Part shown: piece by piece, positions 27,643 through 38,718 of the stretch
Numbering within the stretch: position 1 is the stretch's first letter
How the letters are laid out: each line of letters opens with the position of its first letter
Assembly (NCBI GenBank): GCA_009838625.1
Contig: VXRG01000089.1
Span: forward strand, 1 to 61,665
DNA length: 61,665 nt
Source of the DNA: Caldilineaceae bacterium SB0664_bin_27
Lineage (GTDB): Bacteria > Chloroflexota > Anaerolineae > Caldilineales > Caldilineaceae
Reading direction: 5' to 3'
Notes under the pieces: model-generated
Seen by the model: only the letters and a program-made list of their open reading frames with translations
Database searches by the model: none
Told to the model about the DNA's origin: nothing
Made by a program: the position numbers and the translations under genes

Positions 27643-29883
27643 TTGTCTACTGCAGGTCGAAAAGACGACCACATACGAATTAACTTGGAAGAGGATGTCG
27701 GTTTCAGGCAGTTGACAACAGGTTTGGAACATTACCAATTTATCCATCAGGCCCTCCCAGAGATCGACCTTAAAGCTGTAGACGCCAGTGTCGTCATCTT
27801 TGGCAAACGTCTCTGCGCGCCCATCCTCGTCAGTTCCATGACTGGAGGTACGGCGCAAGCCGGACTCTTTAACCGGCGTCTGGCGGAGGCGGTGCAGGCC
27901 AAACGTCTGGCCATGGGTGTTGGCAGCCAGCGGGCCGCCCTCGAAAACAGCGAAACAGAAGCCTCCTTCTTCGTCCGAAAGTATGCGCCGGATGCCCTAA
28001 TTTTCGCCAATCTTGGCGCGGTGCAACTCAATTACGGCTATACGGTAGATCAATGCCGCCGCGCCGTGGAAATAGTGGAGGCCGATGCACTGATCCTCCA
28101 CCTGAACCCCTTGCAAGAGGTATTGCAGCCTGAAGGTGATAGTCGTTGGTACGGGTTGCTCTCCCGAATTGGAGAGGTCTGCGCACAGGTTGGCGTCCCC
28201 GTTATCGCCAAGGAAGTTGGCTGGGGCATCAGCAAGCAGGCTGCGCGGGGTCTGATCGACGCCGGCATCAGTGCCATCGACGTGGCCGGCGCCGGAGGTA
28301 CCTCCTGGAGCGAGGTAGAAAAGCACCGCGCACCGACTGACCGCCAGCGCAGGTTGGCCGCGGCCTTTCGCGAGTGGGGCCTTCCTACAGCCAAGAGCCT
28401 CGAACTGGTTCGGGCTACACGCCAAGAGGCAGGCCGTCCGGACCTGCCCCTCATTGCGAGCGGAGGCATTCGAAGCGGTCAGGATGTCGCAAAAGCAGCG
28501 GCACTCGGCGCAGATCTGGTGGGTCTGGCGGCGCCGTTTCTACGAAAAGCGGTTGAATCTGCGGAAGCCGTGGCAGAGGAAATAGACCTGCTGGTCGATG
28601 AGCTCCGAATCGCGATGTTCGCCAGCGGCTCCCGCAATGTTGACGAACTGCGCCGGCCCGGCGTGCTGGTTTCCAAAACCAGCCTTACCCCAAGTGGAAT
28701 GCCCTTATCCTCTCAACCCGATCAATCTGATCAGACACGGAGCGAGAGGGGACACAGTCGCGACGGGCCGAACAACATTTCAGACGGCCAGGTTCCTGCA
28801 ATCTCCGGAGTCGCGGCAGAATCGAACGCAAATGCCATAGACGAATTTGCCTCTCTATGGCTGCCAAGGATCGAAAATGAGATGCGGGCAGTATTGGCCA
28901 CCCGCCATCCGTTGCTGGCATACCACTACGAAATGATGCACTATCACATGGGGTGGGCAGACGAGTCACTGCGCCCCATCGCTCAAGCCGCAGGAAAGCG
29001 TATACGCCCTCTTCTCTGCCTGATGTCCTGTGCCGCTGTCGGAGGAGATCCAACCTGCGCCCTGCCCGCCGCCGCGGCTGTAGAGATTCTTCACAACTTT
29101 TCTCTTGTACACGATGATATCCAGGATGGCGACGAAACGCGCCGCCACCGGCCAACCTTGTGGGCGCTGTGGGGCGTGCCCCAGGCGATCAATGTGGGAG
29201 ACGGCATGTTCTCGCTGGCCTATGCCGCCTTGGTGAGGGCGAAGGAATACAGTTCTCCTGACGGAATGCCAGGTCCAGCAGGAGATAGCAATTGGGCGCA
29301 CAATGCTTTCGAACGTTTTACCGAGATCTGCATCTGTCTGACTGAAGGGCAGCACCTTGACCTGAGCTTTGAGGAACGAGAGAATGTAACCGTCGCCGAG
29401 TACCTGCGCATGATTGAGGGAAAGACAGCCGCCTTAATTGCCGGGTCGCTGGCACTGGGAGCGCAGTTCGGCGGCGCTGGACTCCGCAAATCAGAGTGTC
29501 TGTACCAGTTCGGCCACGACATTGGTATGGCGTTTCAGATCCAGGACGACATTCTGGGAATCTGGGGCGATCCTGAAGTTACGGGCAAGCCGGCCGGCAA
29601 CGACATCCTTAGGCGCAAGAAGAGTCTTCCCCTGCTCTATGGCCTGGAGCATCCGAAACTCGGAGACAGTATCAGATCTCTATGGACGCGCGGCATCGGG
29701 GAGGAAGAGTTGCCGGATGTAATTGCGTTACTGGACAGGACAGATGCAAAGATCTGGTCGGTGGACAAAGTACGCCACTACCACAGCCAGGCAAGGCAAG
29801 CTCTTAAAGAGGGGATGGACGAAGAATCCGACGGTTCCCTGCTTCTGGGACTGGCCAATCAACTGTTGCAGCGAAAAAGCTGA
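27643..29883 (+). CDS. Fused type 2 isopentenyl-diphosphate isomerase - polyprenyl diphosphate synthase
   Basis: A 746-residue bifunctional isoprenoid enzyme. Residues 1-340 are type 2 (FMN) isomerase Fni: [48 protein letters not shown] and [15 protein letters not shown] polar linker (about 350-405, rich in Ser, Gln, Asp, Gly) leads to a complete trans-prenyltransferase with the first aspartate motif DDIQD (491-495, [15 protein letters not shown]) and the second DDILG (635-639). The isomerase makes DMAPP from IPP and the synthase condenses them. Translation starts at TTG 27643, 6 nt after GGGAGG. There is no stop or frameshift in the linker, so the fusion is real in this sequence. Confidence 0.9.
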   Translation: MSTAGRKDDHIRINLEEDVGFRQLTTGLEHYQFIHQALPEIDLKAVDASVVIFGKRLCAPILVSSMTGGTAQAGLFNRRLAEAVQAKRLAMGVGSQRAALENSETEASFFVRKYAPDALIFANLGAVQLNYGYTVDQCRRAVEIVEADALILHLNPLQEVLQPEGDSRWYGLLSRIGEVCAQVGVPVIAKEVGWGISKQAARGLIDAGISAIDVAGAGGTSWSEVEKHRAPTDRQRRLAAAFREWGLPTAKSLELVRATRQEAGRPDLPLIASGGIRSGQDVAKAAALGADLVGLAAPFLRKAVESAEAVAEEIDLLVDELRIAMFASGSRNVDELRRPGVLVSKTSLTPSGMPLSSQPDQSDQTRSERGHSRDGPNNISDGQVPAISGVAAESNANAIDEFASLWLPRIENEMRAVLATRHPLLAYHYEMMHYHMGWADESLRPIAQAAGKRIRPLLCLMSCAAVGGDPTCALPAAAAVEILHNFSLVHDDIQDGDETRRHRPTLWALWGVPQAINVGDGMFSLAYAALVRAKEYSSPDGMPGPAGDSNWAHNAFERFTEICICLTEGQHLDLSFEERENVTVAEYLRMIEGKTAALIAGSLALGAQFGGAGLRKSECLYQFGHDIGMAFQIQDDILGIWGDPEVTGKPAGNDILRRKKSLPLLYGLEHPKLGDSIRSLWTRGIGEEELPDVIALLDRTDAKIWSVDKVRHYHSQARQALKEGMDEESDGSLLLGLANQLLQRKS

Positions 29884-29983
29884 ATTGGCCTCAAACGCGT
29901 AAGCCTCTACTTCCAGGCCCTAAGGAGCAGCTCCTCCAAATGCAGGACGAGCCGCGCGCCGTCTTCCTCAGAGGGCCGCTGGG

Positions 29984-31555
29984 CTAGGTTGCCTGCGGCC
30001 ACTCTTCTATTTCACTTTTCACAGCCCCGCAGAAGGCGTCGGCGCTGGCCCCGTCGAGCACGCGATGGTCATAGCTGAGGGCCAGATCCATCATTGGTCG
30101 AAAGGCGAGGTGGTCGTCTATACTTGCTTCGTAAGGTTTGCTGCTGCTTGCGACCACCGGCCTCTTTTCAATTGCGCCCGTCCCAAGAATCGCAACCTGC
30201 GGCTGCAGAATTACGGGCGTCTGGAAGAGGCTCCCCGAAGTTCCATAGTTTGTCAGGGTAAAAGTACCTCCCTGAGTTTCCGAAGGAGTGAGCTTATTCT
30301 CTCGTGCGCGTGCCGCCAAGTCCGCTACCTGGCGGGCGATTCCGAGCAGATTCATGTCACCGGCGTCGCGAATAACGGGCACGATCAGCCCTCCAACGCC
30401 CGTTTCGTCGGCGGGAAGAGCGACCGCCATGCCGATGTTGTACACGTGCTTCAGTTTCAGCCCCTCATCCGTCCATTCGGCGTTGGCGGCAGGTACCGCT
30501 TTCAGCCCCTTCACGACGGCCGCGACGATGTAAGCAGTCAAAGTCAACCGTACGCCCTGCCGGGCAAATTCGGTCTTTTGAGCCTGGTAGTGACCGGTTA
30601 CAGCACCCATGTCCACACTATGCACTGTAGTGACGTGAGGCGCCGTGAAGGCACTCCGTACCATGTTCCTGGCGATAACCTGACGCATCCGGCTGTGGGG
30701 TATAAGCGTTTCGTCACTGGCTGCCTGGCCGGGGGAGGTATCCCCTCCAGCTGCCTGATCTGGAGCGGGAGCCCTGTCCCGGTCGCGTGCGGCCGGTTGC
30801 TTGGGGGCATTTTCAACTGTCGCCGCGGTCAGGTGGGACAGCCCCTTATGTTCGCGGGCATATTCGATCAGTTCATGCCGTGTGAGAGCGCCCACGGGCC
30901 GCCCGGCTGAAGCCTCACGCAGGTCAATGTCATAGGTCGCGGCCAGTCGACGCAGCTCTAGGGAGGCAACTGAATCGTCGGCGGAAGAAAATTCCTCCTG
31001 TCTGTCGGTACCGTCTTCGGTCCCTGCATCAGGCTCAGGACGGCCTGCATCGGTCCGTTCTCTCAGGTATGCCTCAACGTCACTTTTTGAAATCTGCTCG
31101 CCTTCGCGCCCTGGAATGGCAGCCAGGGAAATGCCTGCTTCCGAAGCAATCCTTTTGGCGACAGGCGTGGCCGAGAGATCCTCTCTCCTGGAATCTTGTC
31201 CGCTGCCTGACCGTGTACCTGAAAGGCTGGCACCCGAATCTGCCGCGGCAGCTTGGTCCGCTCCAGTGACAGCCGGAGCAGAATCAGACGGCGCCGACAC
31301 CGGAGGACTCTCCTCAGTCGCCTCGCCGATAACGGCGATGACCGCATCCAGTTCGACGATCTCGCCCTCGCCGAAGCGAATTGACAGAAGCGTACCGCTC
31401 GCGGGCGCTGGAACCTCTGTGTCCACCTTGTCGGTTGCAATCTCCAGGAGCGGATCTCCGGCATTGACCACCTGGCCTTCCTTCACGAGCCAGCGACTGA
31501 TGGTAACGTCTTCTACTTCCTCTCCCAGATCAGGCAGAGTAACTTCCGTAGCCAT
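29984..31555 (-). CDS. Dihydrolipoyl acyltransferase (E2) of a 2-oxoacid dehydrogenase, with two E3-binding domains
   Basis: A 523-residue E2. Residues 1-80 are one lipoyl domain with lipoate on Lys43 (EIATDKVDTE). Two peripheral-subunit-binding domains follow: about 128-165 (SATPVAKRIASEAGI, ISKSDVEAYL) and 196-234 (ASLELRRLAATYDI, LTRHELIEYA), the second being an unusual duplicate. The catalytic domain from about 290 ends in LSYDHRVLDG (His497, Asp501). It transfers acyl groups to CoA in the cytoplasmic complex. It lies 12 nt after E1beta in an E1alpha-E1beta-E2 operon. No E3 gene is present. Pyruvate, branched-chain or acetoin specificity cannot be told. Confidence 0.93.
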   Translation of the reverse strand: MATEVTLPDLGEEVEDVTISRWLVKEGQVVNAGDPLLEIATDKVDTEVPAPASGTLLSIRFGEGEIVELDAVIAVIGEATEESPPVSAPSDSAPAVTGADQAAAADSGASLSGTRSGSGQDSRREDLSATPVAKRIASEAGISLAAIPGREGEQISKSDVEAYLRERTDAGRPEPDAGTEDGTDRQEEFSSADDSVASLELRRLAATYDIDLREASAGRPVGALTRHELIEYAREHKGLSHLTAATVENAPKQPAARDRDRAPAPDQAAGGDTSPGQAASDETLIPHSRMRQVIARNMVRSAFTAPHVTTVHSVDMGAVTGHYQAQKTEFARQGVRLTLTAYIVAAVVKGLKAVPAANAEWTDEGLKLKHVYNIGMAVALPADETGVGGLIVPVIRDAGDMNLLGIARQVADLAARARENKLTPSETQGGTFTLTNYGTSGSLFQTPVILQPQVAILGTGAIEKRPVVASSSKPYEASIDDHLAFRPMMDLALSYDHRVLDGASADAFCGAVKSEIEEWPQAT

Positions 31556-31567
31556 TGATGTGCCTTT

Positions 31568-32554
31568 CTAGCGCCTCACCATATCCAGAACGGTGGCGAT
31601 TATTTCCTCTTTCCAAGGCAGTGCCTCTTCCTCCAGGACGCGAGAAACCGGGATCGACACGGGCGCCATGCCAAGGCGCCGGGCAGGCGCGCGCAGCAGG
31701 TCCGGCGCCTCCTCGTATGCCCGGGCCACGAGCTCTGCGCCGACGCCGCAGTTCGCGTAGGATTCGTGTACGGCCAACAAGCGCCCGGTCCTGGCTACCG
31801 ATTCCCAGACCGTTTCCGTGTCCAGCGGTTCCACCGTGCGCAGATCAATGATCTCGCAGTCGATGCCGTGTTCATCCTTCAGCGTCTCTGCGGCTTCAAG
31901 GGCCTGTAACAGGCAGAAGCTGAAGGTAGCAATTGTCAGATCTCTTCCAACCCGCTTAACATCGGCCTTTCCAATAGGAATCAAGTACTCTTCGTCAGGC
32001 GGCGGCGCCTCTCCACGTGTGAAGTAGAGCATCTTGTGCTCCAGGAAGGCGACCGGATTGTCGTCGCGGATTGCCGTCTTGAGCAGGCCTTTTGCATCGT
32101 AAGGCGTTGCAGGGGCGACAACTCTGATTCCGGGAAAGTGGGCGTAGAGGCTGTCAACCGACTGGCTGTGCTGAGAGCCGTATCGTTTGCCTCCGCCCTG
32201 CTGGCCCCGGATCACTAGAGGGACCTTCAGCAGGCCGCCGGTCATGTACCTGTACTTCGCAATCTGATTGAAGATCTGGTCGGCAGCAACCAGGGTGAAG
32301 TCCATGTACATAAGCTCTACGATGGGACGCATTCCTACCGTTGCCGCACCAAGGGCCATTCCCATGAAAGCCTGTTCACTGATGGGTGTGTCGAGCACCC
32401 TCTTCTCGCCAAACTCGTCAAGCAGGTTGCGAGTTACGCGGAACAGGCCGCCGTAGTGGCCGACGTCCTCTCCGATGAGAAAGACATCGTCGTCCCGCTG
32501 CATCTCTTCTCTGAGCGCTTCGTTGATGGCCTGAATGTAGGTCGTTCTTCGCAT
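31568..32554 (-). CDS. 2-oxoacid dehydrogenase E1 component, beta subunit
   Basis: A 328-residue transketolase-like beta subunit. Diagnostic parts are [42 protein letters not shown], the loop [14 protein letters not shown], and the C-terminal [14 protein letters not shown]. It pairs with the alpha subunit to bind thiamine diphosphate at their interface. Genes alpha, beta and E2 follow each other in the usual order with 64 and 12 nt gaps. The set is most like pyruvate or acetoin dehydrogenases. Confidence 0.95.
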   Translation of the reverse strand: MRRTTYIQAINEALREEMQRDDDVFLIGEDVGHYGGLFRVTRNLLDEFGEKRVLDTPISEQAFMGMALGAATVGMRPIVELMYMDFTLVAADQIFNQIAKYRYMTGGLLKVPLVIRGQQGGGKRYGSQHSQSVDSLYAHFPGIRVVAPATPYDAKGLLKTAIRDDNPVAFLEHKMLYFTRGEAPPPDEEYLIPIGKADVKRVGRDLTIATFSFCLLQALEAAETLKDEHGIDCEIIDLRTVEPLDTETVWESVARTGRLLAVHESYANCGVGAELVARAYEEAPDLLRAPARRLGMAPVSIPVSRVLEEEALPWKEEIIATVLDMVRR

Positions 32555-32618
32555 TGGATCTGTTTTCGTGTTCTTCTCGGTTCTGCCGGGTCATCCGCTG
32601 GCTTTAATGGTTCTTTAA

Positions 32619-33752
<1,134 letters not shown>

Positions 33753-33831
33753 TCTCTACAGTCCTCTTCCACTAAGGAACAGTACGGGCAGTCTCGCTGC
33801 TCACAAGGGAATCGTCGGAAATTCGCCTTGC

Positions 33832-33866
33832 TCAAAAATAAACGGAGTGCATCTCCGCACTCCGTT
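33832..33866 (-). terminator. Rho-independent terminator of the PFOR operon
   Basis: On the minus strand a 10-bp perfect stem AACGGAGTGC / GCACTCCGTT (33841-33850 and 33857-33866, 6-nt loop) is followed by TATTTTTGAG. It lies about 110 nt after the PFOR beta stop and just before the E1alpha gene, separating the two oxidoreductase operons. Confidence 0.85.
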
Positions 33867-33977
33867 TCGTAACACTCTTCGTCTGGAAACGCGATTCTCG
33901 GCTGGGAGACTTTAGCTTGATCTCCAGTTCCCCTCGCGTGTTCTGAGATACCTCTTCAACGCCAGACCTGACATAAT

Positions 33978-35663
33978 CTAGCGAATTCCTGCCATTTCCT
34001 GCAGTAGATGCCAGTTGGCAAGCCGGTCAGCCTGGGCTGCCATAAGGACTTCAGACGGGTTGCCTTCTTTGTCGAACTGCTTGGAGAACCGGCCTTCCGA
34101 ACGGGCGAAAGTGATAAAGTCGATTGTCTCCCCGGTCTTCTTGATCGTGTACCAGTCTTCCTTTACTGCCGGGTTCCCCTGAAGGCTGAGGCGCTCGCGA
34201 ATCGTATCGCCCTTGCGCGGATCGTAGACAAACATCGGGAAGGCGCGGCTGTCTACCGCCAGTTTTGCCTGGTGGCGGGCCATGTTGTCGGCGACGCCGT
34301 GTTCAGGCTGGCAGGTTGTAAACACGTTGACGATGGCGGGGCCTTCGAACTCTGCGGCTTCCAGAATCGACTTGTAAAAGTGATTGGGTACGGACTGAAC
34401 GGTCTGAGAGACATACGTGTGTGGGTGCATCATGGCGATGCGGCCCAGCTCTTTGCGCATCTCCTGCTTGCCGGCCAGGACTTTGCCATGCGAGTACATC
34501 TTGGAGTCCTGCCCCGTGAAAGATGCCGTGCTGGTCTGGCCGCCCGTGTTCGAATAGACCTGTGTATCCAAAACTAGCACCTTGATGTTCATGCCGCTCG
34601 CCAACATCCGGCTGAGCGCCTGAAAGCCGATGTCGAGCATGGCGCCGTCGCCGCCCATCACCCAGAGCTGCTTGTCCTGCCAGCCAAGCTGGTCCCAGCG
34701 CATGCGGAGGCCCATTGCAAATGTGGGGCCGTCTTCAAAGAGCGAATTGCTCCAGGGTACGATGTACGGGTTGTAGGGATAAGTGCTGCCGTAAACCGTA
34801 TTGCAGCCCGTGCTTGCAGCGATACCGATATTTTCTGAACCGTACTTGTAACCAAGGGCGGCCAGCCACATGCGGATTGCGGTGGCCTCTCCGCAACCGG
34901 CGCAGGAACCGGCTCCGCCGACGTACAGCATGCTCTGCTCCGCCAGCATCATGTCGACGGCGACGCGCTCGTTGATGAACTCCTGCGGCGTCGGGGGCAG
35001 TTTGCGGAAGAAATCAATGCTCTTCTGGTAGATGGGAACAGTCGTGTCTTCCTTTTCGATCATCTTGAGAGCATGGTAACCGAGGTCATCGCATGCCTCT
35101 ACACATTCGGCGCATCCTTTGCACTTGGTCGGATCGATAAAGATACCGAACTTTCCAGGCGTCTTCTTTCTCTTGGCCGGTACCTTGTAGAACTTATTGG
35201 TCTCGGAGAACTGTCCGGTCATGAATCTGCGTTCGGCGTCGTCTTCGATTTCATCCAGGGCTTCACCGAGTACGTCATCAGTCACGACCTTGCCTAGAAT
35301 AGCAGTATCCGGGCACTGTGTGACGCAGCTCATGCAGCCTGTGCAGTTTTCCTGGATGTACTCGGGGATCTCCGGAGCAATGTAACTGAAATCGCGATAG
35401 GCGCCGGTGCCGGCCGGGATGACTGAGCGGGCAACGCCAATGTCGGCCTCGAGCGACTCCGGGCCCGGACCTTCGTTGTACTCCTGAACGACCCTCTCGA
35501 AAAAGTCGTGGGCGTCAATGATCGACGATTCAAAGCCGTTATCATACCCATTACCGCCTTCAACCGGCGGGTCGGCGACGTCAACAGATTGATCGCTTGA
35601 GTCGTGACCGTTTGACGTTCGGGTCAGGTTTCTGATATCGAAGGTATTTACCGTAACACCCAT
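33978..35663 (-). CDS. Pyruvate:ferredoxin oxidoreductase, delta-beta part (2x[4Fe-4S] and ThDP domains)
   Basis: A 561-residue subunit. An N-terminal leader of about 95 residues is followed by two ferredoxin clusters, ENCTGCMSCVTQC and PTKCKGCAECVEAC, then the ThDP domain with GGAGSCAGCGEATAI and GGDGAMLDIGFQALSRM, and the PFOR-typical VYSNTGGQTSTAS. This equals domains V-VI of the single-chain enzyme. It oxidises pyruvate (or a related oxoacid) to acetyl-CoA and reduces ferredoxin. It lies 57 nt after the alpha-gamma gene in the same operon. The separate electron acceptor ferredoxin is not encoded nearby. Confidence 0.94.
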   Translation of the reverse strand: MGVTVNTFDIRNLTRTSNGHDSSDQSVDVADPPVEGGNGYDNGFESSIIDAHDFFERVVQEYNEGPGPESLEADIGVARSVIPAGTGAYRDFSYIAPEIPEYIQENCTGCMSCVTQCPDTAILGKVVTDDVLGEALDEIEDDAERRFMTGQFSETNKFYKVPAKRKKTPGKFGIFIDPTKCKGCAECVEACDDLGYHALKMIEKEDTTVPIYQKSIDFFRKLPPTPQEFINERVAVDMMLAEQSMLYVGGAGSCAGCGEATAIRMWLAALGYKYGSENIGIAASTGCNTVYGSTYPYNPYIVPWSNSLFEDGPTFAMGLRMRWDQLGWQDKQLWVMGGDGAMLDIGFQALSRMLASGMNIKVLVLDTQVYSNTGGQTSTASFTGQDSKMYSHGKVLAGKQEMRKELGRIAMMHPHTYVSQTVQSVPNHFYKSILEAAEFEGPAIVNVFTTCQPEHGVADNMARHQAKLAVDSRAFPMFVYDPRKGDTIRERLSLQGNPAVKEDWYTIKKTGETIDFITFARSEGRFSKQFDKEGNPSEVLMAAQADRLANWHLLQEMAGIR

Positions 35664-35720
35664 AGGAGTTACCGCCTTTCAAGTAGGATGAGCACCAGTG
35701 CCTCTGATGCCGTCGATCGA

Positions 35721-37751
35721 CTAGGAAAACAGCGTAATCTCTGCGCCGGGCACAAGTACCGGCGAGGTAATGTCCTGCGCGATAATATCCGACGGAATCT
35801 CGAAGGCCTCTTCGTAGCCGCGCCTTACACAGCGCATATTTGCCTGTACTACAGCTTCGCCGCGCTTACCAAAGTACTTGCGCAGCGCCTGTTCGGAGCG
35901 TTCCATAACATCTTCATCATCGAGATTTGCATCACCTGCGAATGGCGTCACTCTCAGGAAAATACCCAGCAGAACGATGCCCTGCATACGTACTTCGAGA
36001 TCAGCCACCGGGGCCTCTTCTCGGGAGATCTTTGCGCCGTCTGCGGCCACAACCCTAAGATTCTTTTCCCTGATCAGGTCCTTGGCCTTTGGCGGAACAT
36101 TGGACCACACTTCTTCCGGAGTTGACTTGTTTGTCTGAACGAAGAGTGTGCCTCCTTGCTGAATCCCAGCCAGAGGATTGCTGGTGAAGAAGGCGTTGAT
36201 GTCGTTCATTGGCACGAAGTCTACATTGTTGAGCTCACAATGGGTCAGGATTGGCTCGTCCGCTACCGTCAAATAGTAGGTTGTCGGCAGGCCCTTCTTT
36301 TCCGAGCCGTACTTGGGGTAGGCCTGCACCTTCTTGCCGAAAATGTCACCAGCGATAGTCGCAATAACCTTGTTCGTAGTTACCGAGCCAAAGCCGCCGA
36401 CTGAATGGCCGCGCATCGAAAATGCGCCGGTGGGGCGGACGTCCGGGTCGCCATTCATTGGCAATGCGAGGTCATGCTTAATACCCACTACAAAGAAGCG
36501 GGGGCCTTCCTCTACCATATTGCGAGCGATGGAGATAAAGTGCCCTGGTCGCACATCGCGGCTTCCCAGGCCGGCCGACCCGCTGAAAATCTTCGGAATG
36601 TCATCGATGGCAGGGAAGCCTTCGCTGCCGGTATAGGCGTCCGCAAACGCGGCCTTGATGTCGTTTGTAACCGGATTGTTGGGGGCAATCGGGTCGTCCA
36701 TTCTCTCCAGAACTGTGAATCCACGCAGATGCTTCAGCGCCTCCACGATTTCCTTGCTGGGGAAGGGCCGGTAACAGGTGATGTGGATGACACCTAGCTT
36801 GATTCCCTCTTCGCGGCGAATATAATCAACAGTCGCTTTTGCCGTCTCAATCATGCAGCCCATGCCGACAATGGCGTACTCAGCATCTTCCATGCGATAG
36901 GTGTCGAGCATCCCGTAGCGGCGGCCCGTAAGCTGGTAGAATTCGTCCATCGCATTCTGCACGGCGTCGCCCACCTGTGAGTAGTAGTCGCGCTGCGCGA
37001 TCTTCCCCTTCATGTAGCTGTCCTGGTTCTGGACAACACCTGTCATAACAGGATTATAAGGGTTGAAGAGGTTGACCAGCTTGTCTTCGGGCTTGCCGAT
37101 GAAGTCCTTCATCATCTCCGGTTCGCAGAGCAGGACGTCTTCAACCGTGTGAGTTGTAAGGAATCCATCCTGGACATTGAAGAAAGGAGTGCGGCTGTCT
37201 TCTGCGGCGCGGCGGGCGATCAGCGCCAGGTCGCCCGACTCCTGGGCCGTCCTTCCGAAAAGGATTCCCCAACCGGAATCGGACACCGACATGACATCGT
37301 CGTGGCCGGCGTGAACGTTCAGACTGTGACTTGTCAAAGCGCGGGCGCCGATGTGAAAAACGACCGGCAGTCGCTTGCCCGAAATCGTGTAAAGTACTTC
37401 GTGCATCAGAATGAGACCCTGGCCGGACGTGTAATTGCTGACACGTCCGCCGGCGACGGCGAAACCTTCGCAAGCCGCTGCGGCACTATGTTCTGACTCC
37501 GGTTCCAGGAACATCAACCGGTCGCCCCAAAGATTGCGGGCGCCGTTTGCAACCGCCGCTCCGTAGCCCCCACCCATCGTTGTCGATGAAGTGATGGGAT
37601 AAGCGCAAGCGGCCTGCGTTATGTGTGTCTCGGCCCAGACTACGGAGCCGGCTCCATCTGTCGTTGTAGGGATACCCGGGTACGGCACATGTCCGTTCTG
37701 GCTGTCTGAGAGTGTCCCAGAAGAACCGGAAAGGTTATTTGTGTCTGCCAT
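35721..37751 (-). CDS. Pyruvate:ferredoxin oxidoreductase, alpha-gamma part
   Basis: A 676-residue subunit covering domains I-IV of single-chain PFOR. The N-terminus has DGAGSVVWAETHITQAACAYP with the conserved YPITSST; HSAAAACEGFAVAGGR and TSGQGLILMHEVLYTISGKR follow; the gamma part begins near residue 415 (IKAAFADAYTG through RGHSVGGFGSVTTNK). I chose ATG 37751 because AGGAGG is 6 nt upstream; the ATG at 37757 abuts that site. The enzyme thus appears as two polypeptides cut between gamma and delta, with the full domain order preserved across the operon. A promoter is seen at 37834-37863. Confidence 0.94.
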   Translation of the reverse strand: MADTNNLSGSSGTLSDSQNGHVPYPGIPTTTDGAGSVVWAETHITQAACAYPITSSTTMGGGYGAAVANGARNLWGDRLMFLEPESEHSAAAACEGFAVAGGRVSNYTSGQGLILMHEVLYTISGKRLPVVFHIGARALTSHSLNVHAGHDDVMSVSDSGWGILFGRTAQESGDLALIARRAAEDSRTPFFNVQDGFLTTHTVEDVLLCEPEMMKDFIGKPEDKLVNLFNPYNPVMTGVVQNQDSYMKGKIAQRDYYSQVGDAVQNAMDEFYQLTGRRYGMLDTYRMEDAEYAIVGMGCMIETAKATVDYIRREEGIKLGVIHITCYRPFPSKEIVEALKHLRGFTVLERMDDPIAPNNPVTNDIKAAFADAYTGSEGFPAIDDIPKIFSGSAGLGSRDVRPGHFISIARNMVEEGPRFFVVGIKHDLALPMNGDPDVRPTGAFSMRGHSVGGFGSVTTNKVIATIAGDIFGKKVQAYPKYGSEKKGLPTTYYLTVADEPILTHCELNNVDFVPMNDINAFFTSNPLAGIQQGGTLFVQTNKSTPEEVWSNVPPKAKDLIREKNLRVVAADGAKISREEAPVADLEVRMQGIVLLGIFLRVTPFAGDANLDDEDVMERSEQALRKYFGKRGEAVVQANMRCVRRGYEEAFEIPSDIIAQDITSPVLVPGAEITLFS

Positions 37752-37833
37752 GGTCATCCTCCTGGTGCCAAATTGGCGTGCGGAATAGGGGCGGATTCAA
37801 AAACTACAGTAGTCTAATCCGTCCATTTGGCAC

Positions 37834-37863
37834 ATTGTACCACAGATCGGCATTAGGGATCAA
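37834..37863 (-). promoter_or_regulatory. Sigma-70-type promoter of the PFOR operon
   Basis: On the minus strand TTGATC (37858-37863) and TACAAT (37834-37839) are 18 bp apart. Transcription would start near 37827, about 75 nt before the first PFOR codon. Confidence 0.55.
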
Positions 37864-38014
37864 CCTTTTGCCTGTGCCAATTGCCAGGAACGGCTCAAAA
37901 TGGCTCCGCATATCCTCCTCAGTGGGTATCATTCACGCGATTGCTTAAGTTGAACCTCCTGAAAAACGGAAGGCCCAGACATACTGTTTCTGGTGGTCGC
38001 GGTGCAAGGCAATC

Positions 38015-38440
38015 CTATGCGGCCTGTTTTGTAAACGCACCTTTGGCGAGGTGCCGTCCCACAGGAAACAGAAGTAACGGAACAGAGATGTCGATGAAAA
38101 TCCATAGCCAGTGGAGGCTCATCTCTTGTTCTGTCAGACGGGAACCGATCCAGTTCCATAGCAGCGCATGAAACAGCATAATGCCCCCGTAGAATGTTAC
38201 ATGTGCCTCAAAGTACTCCTTGGTGAGGCCCTGTTCACTTGCACTGTCGACTTCCTGCTTTCTGCGATATCCGACATAGATGGATATCAGCGCGCCTGCT
38301 GCAACAAACGGATCAAAGATTTGCCAGACCAACGAGCCAATTCCTTCAGACATCGGATCGTAGAGTTGAATGGCGACAAACTGGATCCAAAACACTACCG
38401 CGAAAACCTGCATGGCGATTCCCACGATTCTCATCACCAC
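38015..38440 (-). CDS. Small integral membrane protein, paralogue A
   Basis: A 141-residue protein of unknown function with four predicted membrane helices (starting VMRIVGIAMQVFAVVFWIQF, then VAAGALISIYVGY, GGIMLFHALLWNWIG and WIFIDISVPLLLF). AGGAGG is 6 nt before GTG 38440, with further in-frame GTG and ATG codons just behind; this start beats the longer frame reaching 38509. It is a clear paralogue of the next gene: the core patterns YDP-x4-G-x4-W-x-x-x-DP and ALLWNWIGS are shared. Both sit upstream of PFOR on the same strand. Any link to redox metabolism is only positional. Confidence 0.72.
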   Translation of the reverse strand: MVMRIVGIAMQVFAVVFWIQFVAIQLYDPMSEGIGSLVWQIFDPFVAAGALISIYVGYRRKQEVDSASEQGLTKEYFEAHVTFYGGIMLFHALLWNWIGSRLTEQEMSLHWLWIFIDISVPLLLFPVGRHLAKGAFTKQAA

Positions 38441-38718
38441 GATATCCCTCCTATAGCCCGGACTCTCGGCGAAGAGTCCGCCTTGCAGCAACCGCGCTGT
38501 AAGGCCCATCTTGCGAAATACTATGGCGGTTGCGTTGTGTTAGCGTTTTGTCAAGCAATTTACCTGATTTGCCAGTTAACTGAGTTTCTTTTTCACAATT
38601 GACAGAATGGAAACTCCGTCATTTGCACCTCTCGTGTCCCAGCCGGTCGTGAATTCGTTTAAGTAATGACAGGTTGGGGTCACTGCAACCTCACTGCCCT
38701 TCTTCGAGGCCTGGACCG

